Below, in pieces: positions 50,765 through 60,247 of a stretch of 64,000 bases of DNA. The translations under genes were made by a program, and so were the position numbers. The number at the start of each line of letters is the position of its first letter. Position 1 is the first letter of the stretch. The stretch comes from Parafrankia irregularis. Lineage in GTDB: Bacteria > Actinomycetota > Actinomycetes > Frankiales > Frankiaceae. The notes under the pieces were generated by a model. The model worked only from the letters and a program-made list of their open reading frames with translations, was not told the origin of the DNA and did not search any database. Location of the stretch: positions 169,674 to 233,673 of the forward strand of contig NZ_FAOZ01000010.1 in assembly GCF_001536285.1 (NCBI RefSeq), read 5' to 3'.

Positions 50765-53700
50765 GTGCACACTGAGCCGGTGGATGATCGTGCCGAAGCG
50801 AGCGAGGCGCCAGCCCGCGACGTGCCTGCGCCCGACGCGATCGTCGGGCGCAGGCGGGAGATCGCGGCGCTGCGCGGATGGCTGAGGTCGGCTGGCGGCG
50901 GCGCCGGTCGCCTGGTGCTGTGCGCGGGCGAGGCGGGAATCGGGAAGACCCGACTGGCGCGCGAGCTGGCCGGGATGGCCCTGGCCGGCGGGTGCGCCGT
51001 GGCGTGGGGTCGCTGCGCCGAGACGGAGGGCGCACCCGCCTTCTGGCCGTGGCGCCAGGCGCTGCGGTCCCTCGGCGCCGATCCCGACGGTGTGCTGGGG
51101 CGCGGCGAGGCGCAGTCGCCGCAGGACAGGTTCCGGGTGTTCGAGGGCGTCGCCGACGCGATCGGTGGCATCGCGGCCCGGGGTGGGCTGACCGTGGTCC
51201 TCGACGACATCCACCGCGCCGACGAGCCTTCCCTGCTCGTCCTGCGCCATCTCGCCGATCAGGTGGCCGACGCGCAGCTGCTGATCCTCGCCACCTTCCG
51301 TGACCGCGAACCGGCCGGCGCACTCGCCCGCGTGCTGCCCGATCTGCTGCGGTCACCGGCCGCCGTGCGTCTCGACCTACGGGGATTCGACCTGGCGGAG
51401 GTCAGCGAACAGCTGCGGCGCATGACGACCTCGGGGACGGACTCGGGGACGGACTCGGGGACGGAGGTCGCCGCGTCCGATGGCGAGTCCACCGCCACCG
51501 CCGACGAGACCGAGGCCGAGATGACGGCGTCGGCGTCGGCGTCCGCGACGGCGCGGCTGGTGCTTGAGGTCACCGCTGGGAACCCGCTGTTCGTCCGGGA
51601 GATCGGACGGGCGGTGGTGGAAGGCACCTGGCGACCGGAGCAGCCCCCGCGTACCGTGCTCGACGCCGTTGGCGCCCGGCTCGACCGGGTCGGTCCACGA
51701 TGCCGCCGGCTGGTGCAGGCGGCCGCCGTCGCCGGCCGGCGTTTCGGGATCGCGCTCGTCGCCACGATGATCGGCGAGCCCGTCGAGGAGTGCCTGCGGC
51801 TGGCCGACGAGGCGGCCGCGCATGGCCTGCTCGACCGGCTCGGCGCCGGCGAGTTCCAGTTCGTGCACGTGCTGACCAGGGACGCCGTCGAGGCGTCACT
51901 CGCCGGCCCGGAATCGGCCAGCCTGCACCGCGCGGTTGCCACCGCCCTCGCGGACCGGTTCGCGGACGATCCGGCCGAGCACCTCGCGGACATCGCGCGG
52001 CACTGGGCGCAGCTCGCGCCCTACGGCGCGGCCGAGGCCGAGGCGGCCCGCGTCTGGACGGCACGGGCCGCCGATGAGGCGGTGCGCCGCCTCGCCCACG
52101 AGGAGGGCGCACGGCTGTACCGGGCCGCTCTCACCTTCGGCCAGAGCTCGACGACCGACACCGACCGGTGTCACCTGCTGGTCGCGCTCGGCCGGGCCAG
52201 CTACCTGGCCGGTGATCTGGCTGGCTGCCTGGACGCCGCCGCCCGGGCGGCCGACGCCGCACGCGCGGCCGGACGGCCCGATCTGCTCGCCGACGCCGCA
52301 CTGGTGCTCGAGGCGGCGCCGGGGCAGGACGTCAACGCGCTCGCCCACCAGCTCTGCGAGGAGGCCCTCGCCCGGCTGGGCACAGCCACAGCGGCCACTG
52401 GCACAGCAGTTACTGGCACAGCAGCCGCGACCGCGGTGTCCGAGGACCCGACGTCCCCGACGGTGGCGTTGCGCGCCCGGCTACTGGCCCAGCGCGCCCA
52501 CCTCGCGTTCTACGCCGGCGAGCAGGACCAGCTGGCGAGCCAGAGCGCCGAGGCGCTCACGCTCGCCCGCAGGTGTGCTGACGACCAGGCGCTCACCGAC
52601 GCGCTGCGCGCCCGGCAGGAAGCCTGCCCGGGGCCGGCGGGCCGGGAGGAGCGGCTTGCGCTGGCCACCGAGATGCTGGCGCTCTCCCGGCGGACGAACA
52701 GTGCCCGAACGGCCATGTGGGGCGAGCTGTGGCGAATCGAGGCGCTGGTCGAGAGCGGCCAGCTTCCGGCGGCGGCCGAGGAGCTCCCCGGACTGCGGGC
52801 AGCTGTCGAGCAGGTCGGCGGACCGGTCAGTGCCTGGCACCGTGACCGGGCCACCGCGTGCGTCGCCCAGGCACGGGGCCGCTACGCCGAGGCGCTCGCG
52901 GCCGGGCGGCGCGGGTTCGACCGTATGCGTGTCATCGAACCCGCACCGGCCGGCGGCGCCTACATGGCGCTCACCTACGCGCTCGCCTGCCACCTCGGCC
53001 TCGGCGCCGGCACCGGCGTCGGCAGCGGCTTCGGGACCGGGACCGGGGCCGGGGCCGGGGCCGGGGCCGGGGCCGGGGCCGGGGCCGGGGCCGGGGCCGG
53101 GGCCGGGGCCGGCAGCGAGGCGGACAGCGAGGCGGAGGCGGTCCTGCGGCAGACGTTCGAGCCGCCGCCCCGCTTCCGGACAATGGCCCCGCTCACCCGG
53201 GCGGCCATGTTCCTCGTCGCCGGGCAGCCGGAGGCGGCAGCGGCGACGTACGAGCTCGCCGGGCCGCCCGCCTCGTGGTCGCTGCCGGCGTTCTTCGTCC
53301 TGCCTGGCCAGGTGTACGCCGTGCTCACGGTCGCCGGACTCGTCACCGCGGGGCTCGGGAGGTCCGACGAGCTCGACGGCCTGCTCGAGCGGCTCCAGGC
53401 GTTCCGCGGCGAGCACGCCAGCGGCGGCGGGGTCTCCTATCTTGGCCCGGTGGAGCTGGCGCTGGGGCGCGGCGCGCTCACCCTCGGCCGGCTCGACCAG
53501 GCCGTCGACGACCTGACCACCGCGGCCGGGATCGCGGGCCGCGCCGGTGCACCCGGCTTCGTGGCCCAGGCGCGATACCACCTGGCGACCGCGCTGCTGG
53601 CTCGCGGCGCGCCCGGCGACCGGGCCCTGGCCGTCGCGGCCGCCCGCGATGCCAACCGCGTCGCACAGGTCCTCGGCATGACGGCCTACACCGGCCTGAC

Positions 53701-54100
53701 CTCGGCGCTGGTCGCCGACCTCGGCGATGCCGGCACGCCCAACGGCGCCCGCTCATCCGGTGACATCCACCTGCCTGCGTCGGTCGGAGGGTCTGCCGCG
53801 GTCGGAGGGTCTGCCGTGGTCGGAGGGTCTGCCGTGGTCGGCGGACCCGCTGCCGCGGAGCTGGTGCCGGATCCCGGGGAGGAAATGCTGAGCCCGCGAG
53901 AGCGGGAGGTAGCCCGCCTGGTCGCCGAGGGCCTGACCAACCGGCAGATCGCGGCACGGCTCGTCATCTCCGAGCGCACCGCGCAGAACCACGTCCAGCA
54001 CATACTCACCAAGCTCGGTTTCCGCGCGCGCAGCCAGATCGCCGCCTGGGTCGTCCGTAACTCACGCGATGAGCAGCGGATGAGTATGCCCGCTGAGTAG
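50765..54100 (+). CDS. LAL-type LuxR-family regulator with AAA ATPase
   Basis: About 1111 residues from GTG 50765 (GTG 50780 or ATG 50573 are alternatives). An N-terminal AAA domain begins [15 protein letters not shown] with Walker A GEAGIGKT and Walker [15 protein letters not shown] long helical TPR/MalT-like middle follows, and a C-terminal Lux[50 protein letters not shown] regulators activate transcription after ATP and inducer binding. Three low-complexity inserts come from DNA tandem repeats (12-bp at 51431, 6-bp at 53045, 18-bp at 53782). The target genes are not evident; the flanking GAP gene is divergent. Confidence 0.9.
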   Translation: MHTEPVDDRAEASEAPARDVPAPDAIVGRRREIAALRGWLRSAGGGAGRLVLCAGEAGIGKTRLARELAGMALAGGCAVAWGRCAETEGAPAFWPWRQALRSLGADPDGVLGRGEAQSPQDRFRVFEGVADAIGGIAARGGLTVVLDDIHRADEPSLLVLRHLADQVADAQLLILATFRDREPAGALARVLPDLLRSPAAVRLDLRGFDLAEVSEQLRRMTTSGTDSGTDSGTEVAASDGESTATADETEAEMTASASASATARLVLEVTAGNPLFVREIGRAVVEGTWRPEQPPRTVLDAVGARLDRVGPRCRRLVQAAAVAGRRFGIALVATMIGEPVEECLRLADEAAAHGLLDRLGAGEFQFVHVLTRDAVEASLAGPESASLHRAVATALADRFADDPAEHLADIARHWAQLAPYGAAEAEAARVWTARAADEAVRRLAHEEGARLYRAALTFGQSSTTDTDRCHLLVALGRASYLAGDLAGCLDAAARAADAARAAGRPDLLADAALVLEAAPGQDVNALAHQLCEEALARLGTATAATGTAVTGTAAATAVSEDPTSPTVALRARLLAQRAHLAFYAGEQDQLASQSAEALTLARRCADDQALTDALRARQEACPGPAGREERLALATEMLALSRRTNSARTAMWGELWRIEALVESGQLPAAAEELPGLRAAVEQVGGPVSAWHRDRATACVAQARGRYAEALAAGRRGFDRMRVIEPAPAGGAYMALTYALACHLGLGAGTGVGSGFGTGTGAGAGAGAGAGAGAGAGAGAGAGSEADSEAEAVLRQTFEPPPRFRTMAPLTRAAMFLVAGQPEAAAATYELAGPPASWSLPAFFVLPGQVYAVLTVAGLVTAGLGRSDELDGLLERLQAFRGEHASGGGVSYLGPVELALGRGALTLGRLDQAVDDLTTAAGIAGRAGAPGFVAQARYHLATALLARGAPGDRALAVAAARDANRVAQVLGMTAYTGLTSALVADLGDAGTPNGARSSGDIHLPASVGGSAAVGGSAVVGGSAVVGGPAAAELVPDPGEEMLSPREREVARLVAEGLTNRQIAARLVISERTAQNHVQHILTKLGFRARSQIAAWVVRNSRDEQRMSMPAE
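51431..51466. repeat. 12-bp tandem repeat in LAL gene
   Basis: Three TCGGGGACGGAC units encode a repeated Ser-Gly-Thr-Asp linker within the ATPase part. Confidence 0.8.
53045..53110. repeat. (GGGGCC)11 tandem repeat in LAL gene
   Basis: Eleven uninterrupted GGGGCC units encode an alternating Gly-Ala tract; near-units extend upstream. The G-rich strand is a strong G-quadruplex former and the tract is likely to be length-variable. Confidence 0.95.
53782..53840. repeat. 18-bp tandem repeat in LAL gene
   Basis: Three units of GGTCGGAGGGTCTGCCG(C/T), 18 bp each, and a partial one encode repeated VGGSA before the HTH domain. Confidence 0.85.
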
Positions 54101-54148
54101 TTCGGCGGACGTCACGGCGCCGCCGCCCGCCTAACGTTCCTCTCGTCG

Positions 54149-54167
54149 CCGGCCCTGCCCGGGCCGG
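54149..54167. terminator. hairpin between LAL gene and small ORF
   Basis: CCGGCCC and GGGCCGG arms with a 5-nt loop 48 bases after the LAL stop. It is followed by an A-rich stretch, so it could also be part of the leader of the next gene. Confidence 0.4.
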
Positions 54168-54207
54168 AAAACGAAAAGGAACAGCAGGAACCGGGAGGAA
54201 ACCAGAA

Positions 54208-54501
54208 ATGCAGTGGATCACTGTTGCCATTCCGCCGTTCGAGACGGTCGAGCAGGCCGACGCCGTGTTCGCCCAGGTGGGCGCGGAGCCCGCCGGGCTG
54301 CGGGAGCGCTACGTCGGGGCGGGCCCCGACGGCAGGCTGCGCGTCGTCGCCCTGTGGGAGTCGAAGGCGCACGCGGACGAGTTCTTCGCGACGACGCTGG
54401 GCCCGGCGCTGGCCCGCGCGCTGGGCCCCGAGCCCGCCGGTCGGCCGGAGATCATCGGCATCGACGTCGCCCGCGCCTACGTCAGCCAGCCGACTCGTTG
54501 A
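54208..54501 (+). CDS. small conserved-looking protein, possible dimeric alpha-beta barrel
   Basis: 97 residues with a good GGGAGGAAACC ribosome site before ATG 54208. No signal peptide or membrane helix. The pattern WITVAIPPF, RLRVVALWESKAHADEFFATTLGPALARAL and EIIGIDVARAYV resembles ABM/dimeric alpha-beta-barrel proteins such as small monooxygenases, but no catalytic signature is clear. It precedes the secreted FG-GAP protein by 33 bp and may be in operon with it. Confidence 0.65.
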   Translation: MQWITVAIPPFETVEQADAVFAQVGAEPAGLRERYVGAGPDGRLRVVALWESKAHADEFFATTLGPALARALGPEPAGRPEIIGIDVARAYVSQPTR

Positions 54502-54534
54502 TCAGCCCCCTGGCTCGAAAGGTCCAACCAGGCA

Positions 54535-55671
54535 ATGAGGCTTCAGGCAGGCCGGATCGCGCTGGTCGCCGCTGTTCTGTGGTCGGCCAGCTGGGCCGTC
54601 GCCGACAGCGCCGCGGCATCTACGTCGGTCTCCGGTTTCGCGAACCGCAGTGGCGATTTCAATGGTGACGGGCGGGACGACATCCTTTCCTTCGACCATC
54701 AGACCAACGGCGTGGATGTCGCCCTGAGTACTGTCCTGCCGGCGCAGTGGAACTCCCTGCAGACCTTCGGTGTTCGGGAACGCTGGGCGGACACGCCGCG
54801 CGGGCCGGACGATCTGACGCTGGTCGGCGACGCCGACGGAGACGGCCTCGACGACCTCGTGACCATCACCGCGCGGAAGGGCGATGCCGGTGTGGTCCGC
54901 GTCTGGCTCAGTACCGGCTCCACGTTCGTCGACTCGCCTGGCTGGCAGGACTCCCTGCCGGCCGGGCAGCTGGTGACCGCTGACGACCTGGCGGTCGTAC
55001 CGGCGGTCGGCGACTTCAACGGCGACGGCCTGGCCGATGTCGCGGCCTTCGTCACCGCCGGCTCCGCGGCCGGCACCGTCCGGTTCGCGCTGTCGACCGG
55101 TACCGGTTTCGATTCCGTCCAGGCCGTGGCCGACGCGTTTCCCGCCGGGACTGGAGCAGCGCCCGAGGTGGGAGACTTCAACGGCGACGGCCGGGACGAT
55201 TTCGCCGTCTTCACCCGAGGCGTCACCGCCGACGTGTATGTCTCGGTGTCGACCGGCTACGGGTTCGATCCCGCCGCACTGTGGCATGACAGTTTCGCGG
55301 GCGGCAGCGGATATCCCGCGGTCGGGGATTTCAACGGTGACGGCCGGGACGACATGGTGGCCTTCACCCACGACGCCGCGGCCGACGTGTACGTGGCACT
55401 GTCGACGGGCAGTGGATTCTCCGGGACGACGAAGTGGCAGGACAACTTCGCGCCCAGGCCGGAATACCCGGGAGTGGGCGACGCCGACGGGGACGGCCGC
55501 GACGACATCCTGGTCTACACCGGTGGTCCCGCCAATGACGTGTGGGTCGCGCTCAGCACCTACTTCTGGACGCCCCGGACTGGTGTCGTCCGGTACTTCG
55601 GAAACAGCGAAAAATGGCACGACAACTTTTCGATTGGAAACTACGCACTAGGCATCGCATACTGGCCCTGA
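54535..55671 (+). CDS. secreted FG-GAP/VCBS repeat protein
   Basis: 378 residues. An N-terminal signal peptide (MRLQAGRIALVAAVLWSASWAVADS) is followed by six repeats with calcium-binding GDFNGDGRDD or GDADGDGLDD motifs (near residues 40, 98, 160, 218, 262, 318). These form a seven-bladed integrin-like beta-propeller, common in extracellular carbohydrate- or surface-binding proteins. There is no enzymatic domain; a scaffold, adhesin or inhibitor role is likely. Confidence 0.88.
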   Translation: MRLQAGRIALVAAVLWSASWAVADSAAASTSVSGFANRSGDFNGDGRDDILSFDHQTNGVDVALSTVLPAQWNSLQTFGVRERWADTPRGPDDLTLVGDADGDGLDDLVTITARKGDAGVVRVWLSTGSTFVDSPGWQDSLPAGQLVTADDLAVVPAVGDFNGDGLADVAAFVTAGSAAGTVRFALSTGTGFDSVQAVADAFPAGTGAAPEVGDFNGDGRDDFAVFTRGVTADVYVSVSTGYGFDPAALWHDSFAGGSGYPAVGDFNGDGRDDMVAFTHDAAADVYVALSTGSGFSGTTKWQDNFAPRPEYPGVGDADGDGRDDILVYTGGPANDVWVALSTYFWTPRTGVVRYFGNSEKWHDNFSIGNYALGIAYWP

Positions 55672-55783
55672 TCCATTCCCGGGCCCACTGTGCCGTGCAC
55701 GACTACTACTCACGTCTCGACCTCGAGGTCCTGTTCGGCGTCACCCGGTGCGGCTGAGCGCCCCCTGCGCCCACCGGCCCGCG

Positions 55784-55816
55784 CCCCGCGTTCGCCGCAC
55801 CACGGCGAACGCGGGG
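55784..55816. terminator. strong hairpin terminator
   Basis: Perfect 14-bp stem (55784-55797 with 55803-55816) around CACCA, between convergent FG-GAP and AAA genes. Likely bidirectional. Confidence 0.75.
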
Positions 55817-55930
55817 CTTCGGCATGCTGCGTATCGGCTGTATCCCAAGCCGGGGTCCGCTCACGCAGCCAGCTGCACATCGCCCTCGCACGCTTCGCGG
55901 ACCGAACGAGCCGGCCACGGCCAACCACGG

Positions 55931-57184
55931 CTAACCGACGCGGGCGGCCCACAGGGCGCTGATGGGCAGGGCCCAGATCCGGTCGCCGAGGTCGAACGGC
56001 AGCGGACCGGTGTGGAACACGACGCCCGCGCGGAAGTCCGCACCGAGCTGGTCGCGCAGCCAGGCGAGATGGCGGGCGTCCCGGGCCGACGGCGCCGAGG
56101 ATGCCTTGATCTCGATCGCGATCACCTGGCCCCGGCCGAGGTCGATGACGATGTCGACCTCCTGCCCGTCGCGGGAGCGGATGTGGTGCAGCCGGGCACG
56201 CGGGTGCAGCAGCGTCACCTCCGGTCGCAGCTGAGCCACGACGAAGGTGTCGAGGATCCGGCCGAGCAGGTCCCCGTCGCGCAGGACGCTCTGCTCATCC
56301 ACCCGGGCTGCGGCGAGCGCGAGGGCGGGGTCGGTCAGATACCGCTTCGCCCGTTTGGTCAGCCTGTGCAGACGGTTCGTCGACCAGGCGGGAACGAGGT
56401 CGAGCAGGTACAGCGCGCCCAGGATCCGGTCGTAGGCGTCCGCCGTCCGCTGGTTGATCTCGGCGGCCTGGCAGAGCGTGCCGTCGGCGGGAAGCCCGGC
56501 CGTCGAAAGCCCCAGCACCTCGAGATAGCGGCGCAGCCGGACGGGGTCGCGCTGCTCCCCAGCGGCGGCCACATCGCGGGTGACGACATGGTCGACATAG
56601 GCGTCCAGCCAGGCGAGCCGCCCACGCGCGCTCAGGTGCAGGGCGGCCTGGGGAAAGCCGCTGCGCAGCGCCAGGTCCACATAGTCGTCCAGGCTCGGCG
56701 GCGGACCGGAGACGCTCAGGCGGGAGAGGTCGCCGGTGAGGAGCAGTTCGAGCAGGCTCGGCCGGTCGACCGCACCGGCGATCTCCCGCTCGGTCAGGCC
56801 GTGCAGCACCAGCCGGACGACCCGCCCCGTGCCGGGCCACTGGCGGGTGGTGAATTCCGCTTCGACGCTGCCGGTGAGGAGGAACCGGCCAGGTCGGGGA
56901 TCTTCATCGACCGCACGCTTGACCGCGCCCAGGACCTCCGGCACCTCCTGCCACTCGTCGAGGAGGACCGGCTCGCTCACCCGGCGCAGGGCCGCATCCG
57001 GATTCGCCGCGACCGCCGCGGCGACCGCGGGGTCATCGAGCCGCAGAACGTCGCCGGCGATCCGCCTGGCAGAGGTCGTCTTCCCCGCCGCACGCGGGCC
57101 CGTGACCATGACGGCAGGCAGCTCGGTGAGCAGATCGGCCAGTGGTCCATCAGCGATCCGTGGAACGTACCCTGACATGGGCAT
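55931..57184 (-). CDS. AAA_14/DUF4143 family ATPase
   Basis: 417 residues from ATG 57184 (ATG 57178 possible). Walker A is GPRAAGKTT, Walker B PVLLDEWQEVPE, and the sensor Arg region LLTGSVEAEF. Residues ~200-400 are the DUF4143 domain with RYLEVLGLSTAGL. Near the end, EVDIVIDL...IAIEIKASS has the D-ExK spacing of PD-(D/E)XK nuclease-like folds, as is common in this family. Function of DUF4143 ATPases is unknown; many occur next to mobile or defence loci. Iterons are found immediately upstream. Confidence 0.9.
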   Translation of the reverse strand: MPMSGYVPRIADGPLADLLTELPAVMVTGPRAAGKTTSARRIAGDVLRLDDPAVAAAVAANPDAALRRVSEPVLLDEWQEVPEVLGAVKRAVDEDPRPGRFLLTGSVEAEFTTRQWPGTGRVVRLVLHGLTEREIAGAVDRPSLLELLLTGDLSRLSVSGPPPSLDDYVDLALRSGFPQAALHLSARGRLAWLDAYVDHVVTRDVAAAGEQRDPVRLRRYLEVLGLSTAGLPADGTLCQAAEINQRTADAYDRILGALYLLDLVPAWSTNRLHRLTKRAKRYLTDPALALAAARVDEQSVLRDGDLLGRILDTFVVAQLRPEVTLLHPRARLHHIRSRDGQEVDIVIDLGRGQVIAIEIKASSAPSARDARHLAWLRDQLGADFRAGVVFHTGPLPFDLGDRIWALPISALWAARVG

Positions 57185-57194
57185 ACAGCAACAC

Positions 57195-57257
57195 TACACG
57201 TTTTGCGGGGCGTGCAGTACAAGTTCCGCGGACCTTCGAGTACACGTTTTGCGGGGC
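57195..57257. promoter_or_regulatory. three iterons at 23-bp spacing before the DUF4143 gene
   Basis: TACACGTTTTGCGGGGC occurs identically at 57195 and 57241, and a diverged version TACAAGTTCCGCGGACC is exactly midway at 57218. The period is 23 bp, about two helical turns. The first copy ends 10 bp from the ATG. This looks like a cooperative operator, perhaps for autoregulation. Confidence 0.7.
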
Positions 57258-57487
57258 ATTGGCTGAGCACCAGGGCGTCGGCGTCGGAGGTGTCGACCCC
57301 TCGAAGACTTGCAAAAGCGGCGAAGGAATGGACGTCAAGAGCTCTCAAGGAAGAGGAACGCGAAGCCCTCTAGTTTCGTGGGTGGAACGGTCACGCTCGC
57401 GCCGAAAGCTGACCAGTGCTGTCAGAAACCCCGAATATCGACCAGGTGCAAAGCCCACAGCCGGGCCGACGTCCCGCCCGGGGATCC
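57258..57487. other. 230-bp intergenic region
   Basis: Between the iterons and the GPP34 stop. No gene, hairpin or repeat of note seen. Confidence 0.4.
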
Positions 57488-58153
57488 TCACCCCCGTGCG
57501 GGACGTCGGCTGGCGAGCGCGACGGCCGCAGGGCCGGCCAGGGCGGTGAGCGTGGCGATCCGGTCGGCGAACGCCCTGCGTTGGCTGACGTTCACCAGTG
57601 TGATCACATCGCCGGCCGCCGCCAGCGCCACCAGCGCGACCAGGTCCGCCGGGGCGGCCTGCGGGGTGACCTCACCGCGCAGCACCGGACCGGCGGCGCG
57701 GTTCAGCTCCCGCACCCGAGGCCGGTCGAGGAGCACGACCGCAGACGTCGGGATGACGGAGAGCACCCGCCCCCGGGCCACCCGCAGCCAGCCCGCCGAC
57801 TCCAGGTCGTCACGGGTCTCGACCGCCGCGCGGCGGTGGTCGTGGTCGATCCAGTCCACCCAGGCTCGTGGGGCCGGAGCCTCGCTGATCTGGCGGTGGA
57901 CCGCGGCGACGAGCGGATCGGCGCGCCCGGCCCCGCCCCGCGGCGTCGGCTCCCCTCGCCCGGGCGGCAGGTCCGCGGCCACCCGGGCCAGCCCACCGTC
58001 GTCGGTGAGCCATCCGTCCGTCTCCAGTTCGACCAGCGCCGCAGCCCGCAGGGCCCGGCCGAGGCGCCGGTTGGCGTACATCTGGTCCTTCTCCAGGTTG
58101 TAGGCCAGGAGATAGAGCTTCGCGGGCAGCGAGGTGGGCAGGTCAGGATTCAC
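57488..58153 (-). CDS. GPP34-family phospholipid-binding-like protein
   Basis: 221 residues from GTG 58153. The pattern LPTSLPAKLYLLAYNLEKDQMYANRRLGRALRAAALVELETDGWL is the GPP34 (GOLPH3-like, PF05719) N-terminal signature. No membrane segment. In eukaryotes the family binds phosphatidylinositol-4-phosphate; actinomycete members are of unknown role. The start codon is inside a 7-bp-arm palindrome (58148-58165). Confidence 0.85.
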   Translation of the reverse strand: MNPDLPTSLPAKLYLLAYNLEKDQMYANRRLGRALRAAALVELETDGWLTDDGGLARVAADLPPGRGEPTPRGGAGRADPLVAAVHRQISEAPAPRAWVDWIDHDHRRAAVETRDDLESAGWLRVARGRVLSVIPTSAVVLLDRPRVRELNRAAGPVLRGEVTPQAAPADLVALVALAAAGDVITLVNVSQRRAFADRIATLTALAGPAAVALASRRPARG

Positions 58154-58165
58154 ACGAATGTGAAT
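58148..58165. promoter_or_regulatory. palindrome over the GPP34 start codon
   Basis: ATTCACA and TGTGAAT are perfect arms around CGAA. It covers the GTG start and might be an operator for a leaderless or short-leader transcript. Confidence 0.45.
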
Positions 58166-58300
58166 ACAACGCCACGCCCAAGCGGCCAGTACCGCAGGCG
58201 ACAGCCCCGGCACGCGGCCAGGCCTGCGCGCGGGGGCCGTCCGCCCGATACACAGCAGTTGTTCAGGTGCTGCTCAGCAATGGGCCTTAGCGTAAGGACC

Positions 58301-59125
58301 ATGACGTCCGGGCCCGAGCCCCGAGCGGCCGCCGGGCGCGCCTTCGGGTTACGCGGCATACACACCCTGCTGATCGCCTCCGCGGTCACGATCGTCACGC
58401 TCGCCGTGGTGGTCGCCGTGCTCGCGTCCCGGCCCGGCGGGAGCCCGCAGGCACGGGCAGGCACCGTCCCGACACCGTCGGCAAGCCCCAGCGCGAGCCC
58501 GTCCCCCAGCGTGGCGGATGTCTACCAGCGGGTCGTGCCGTCCGTGGTGGTGGTGCGGACAGAGCACGGGACGGTCGGCTCCGGGGTGATCGTGGCGGGC
58601 GACGGCACCGTCCTCACCGCCAGCCATGTCGTCACCGACGGCGGCGCGATCAGCCTCACCTTCTCCGACGGGACCCGGTCCACCGCCACGGTGGCCTCGA
58701 CGGACCCGGAGACCGACACCGCGATGCTCACACCGGCGACACTGCCGCGGCCGGTCGTGCCGGCCACGCTCGGCAGCCGCGTCGAGGTCGGCGGCGAGGT
58801 GATCGCGCTGGGCAATCCGCTCGGGCTGACGTTCAGTGTCTCCTCCGGCGTCGTGTCGGGCCTGGATCGCACCGCGCCCTCGACGGCCACGGAGAGCGGT
58901 GAGCTGTCCGGGCTGATCCAGTTCGACGCCGCGGTGAACGCCGGCAGCTCCGGGGGCCCGCTACTCGACGCCGACGGCCTGGTCGTCGGGATCGTCGTCT
59001 CCATCGCCGACCCCGGCGAGGACGAGGCATTCGCCGGCATCGGTTTCGCCGTGCCCATCTCCAGCGCCCTGCGCAGCGGCGGTGGCGGCTCCGGGCCCGG
59101 TGGCGGCCGCGGGCCGCGGATCTGA
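58301..59125 (+). CDS. membrane-anchored HtrA/DegP-like serine protease without PDZ
   Basis: 274 residues from ATG 58301, with AAGGACC ahead. An N-terminal helix IHTLLIASAVTIVTLAVVVAVLA anchors it in the membrane, followed by a Ser/Pro linker. The S1C triad is visible: His in TASHVV, Asp in PETDTAML and Ser in NAGSSGGPLL. No PDZ domain follows; the C-terminus is Gly-rich. It is only 36 bp ahead of the MoxR gene and probably in the same operon. A role in envelope protein quality control or in processing a partner of the MoxR/VWA system is plausible. Confidence 0.88.
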   Translation: MTSGPEPRAAAGRAFGLRGIHTLLIASAVTIVTLAVVVAVLASRPGGSPQARAGTVPTPSASPSASPSPSVADVYQRVVPSVVVVRTEHGTVGSGVIVAGDGTVLTASHVVTDGGAISLTFSDGTRSTATVASTDPETDTAMLTPATLPRPVVPATLGSRVEVGGEVIALGNPLGLTFSVSSGVVSGLDRTAPSTATESGELSGLIQFDAAVNAGSSGGPLLDADGLVVGIVVSIADPGEDEAFAGIGFAVPISSALRSGGGGSGPGGGRGPRI

Positions 59126-59161
59126 CGTCCACCAAGGTCACGAAAGGGATCGACAGAGACC

Positions 59162-60247
59162 ATGACGCAGGACGCCGACGTCAGCAGCCCCGCTGGAACG
59201 GCCGACGGGGGCACCGGCAGCGGGACCCCCATGACCGCGCCCATACCCGCGCCCGCCCCGGCACCCGCACCCGCCCGCGGCGCGGCCAGCCCGCTCGAGC
59301 AGGTGCTGTTCGAGGTGAAACGCACGATCGTCGGGCAGGACGTGCTGCTGGAGCGGATGGCGATCGGACTGCTCGCCGGCGGCCATCTGCTGGTCGAGGG
59401 CGTGCCGGGGCTGGCGAAGACGCTGGCGGTGAAGTCGCTGGCCAGCGCGGTCGGCGGGCAGTTCCAGCGCATCCAGTTCACCCCTGACCTCCTGCCCGCC
59501 GACCTGGTCGGCACCCGGGTCTACCGCCAGCACACCGGGGAGTTCGAGACGACGCTCGGACCGGTCTTCACCAACCTGCTGCTCGCCGACGAGATCAACC
59601 GGGCCCCGGCGAAGGTGCAGAGCGCGCTGCTGGAGGTGATGCAGGAGCGTCAGGTGACGATCGGGCGCGAGACCTACCCCGTCCCCGACCCGTTCCTGGT
59701 CCTGGCGACGCAGAACCCGATCGAGTCCGAGGGCACCTACCCGCTGCCGGAGGCCCAGGTCGACCGTTTCATGATGAAGGTCCTCGTCCACTACCCGGCG
59801 CCGGTGGAGGAGCACGCCATCGTCGACCGGGCCCTGCGGCCCCCCTTGCCGACCCAGCGGATCCTCACCCCCGAGGACCTGGTGCGGATGCGGGCGCAGG
59901 TCCAGGACGTGTACGTCGACCCGGCCATCGTCGACTACGCGGTGCGGCTCGTCGTCGCCACCCGCTCGCTGGGCACGGTGGGGCTGGGCAACCTGGACCG
60001 CTACGTCACCCACGGCGCCAGCCCGCGCGCGTCGATCGCCCTCGTGCTGGGCGCCCGGGCGCTGGCCTACCTGCGCGGCCGGGACTACGCCATTCCGCAG
60101 GACCTGTACGCGCTCGTCCCCGACGTGCTGCGCCACCGCCTCGTGCTGTCATATGAGGCGCTGGCCGACGACGTCGCCCCCGACACCGTCATCGCCGGCG
60201 TGCTGCGGGCCGTGCCGATGCCCGAGGTCCCGCTGCGGGCCCGGTGA
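59162..60247 (+). CDS. MoxR-family AAA+ ATPase
   Basis: 361 residues. An N-terminal Pro/Ala-rich tail precedes the MoxR core: Walker A VEGVPGLAKT, FTPDLLPADLVGT, Walker B NLLLADEINRAP, and ATQNPIESEGTYPLPEAQVDRF. MoxR ATPases act as chaperones that insert metal cofactors or remodel complexes with VWA partners. Its stop overlaps the next start. Neighbours DUF58 and two VWA proteins make it the classic MoxR-DUF58-VWA set. Confidence 0.94.
   Translation: MTQDADVSSPAGTADGGTGSGTPMTAPIPAPAPAPAPARGAASPLEQVLFEVKRTIVGQDVLLERMAIGLLAGGHLLVEGVPGLAKTLAVKSLASAVGGQFQRIQFTPDLLPADLVGTRVYRQHTGEFETTLGPVFTNLLLADEINRAPAKVQSALLEVMQERQVTIGRETYPVPDPFLVLATQNPIESEGTYPLPEAQVDRFMMKVLVHYPAPVEEHAIVDRALRPPLPTQRILTPEDLVRMRAQVQDVYVDPAIVDYAVRLVVATRSLGTVGLGNLDRYVTHGASPRASIALVLGARALAYLRGRDYAIPQDLYALVPDVLRHRLVLSYEALADDVAPDTVIAGVLRAVPMPEVPLRAR

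Noticed and set aside
53045..53110. Possible CRISPR-like array at the GGGGCC repeat and at the 24-bp kinase repeat
   Set aside because: Units are directly adjacent without spacers and are in frame within coding genes.
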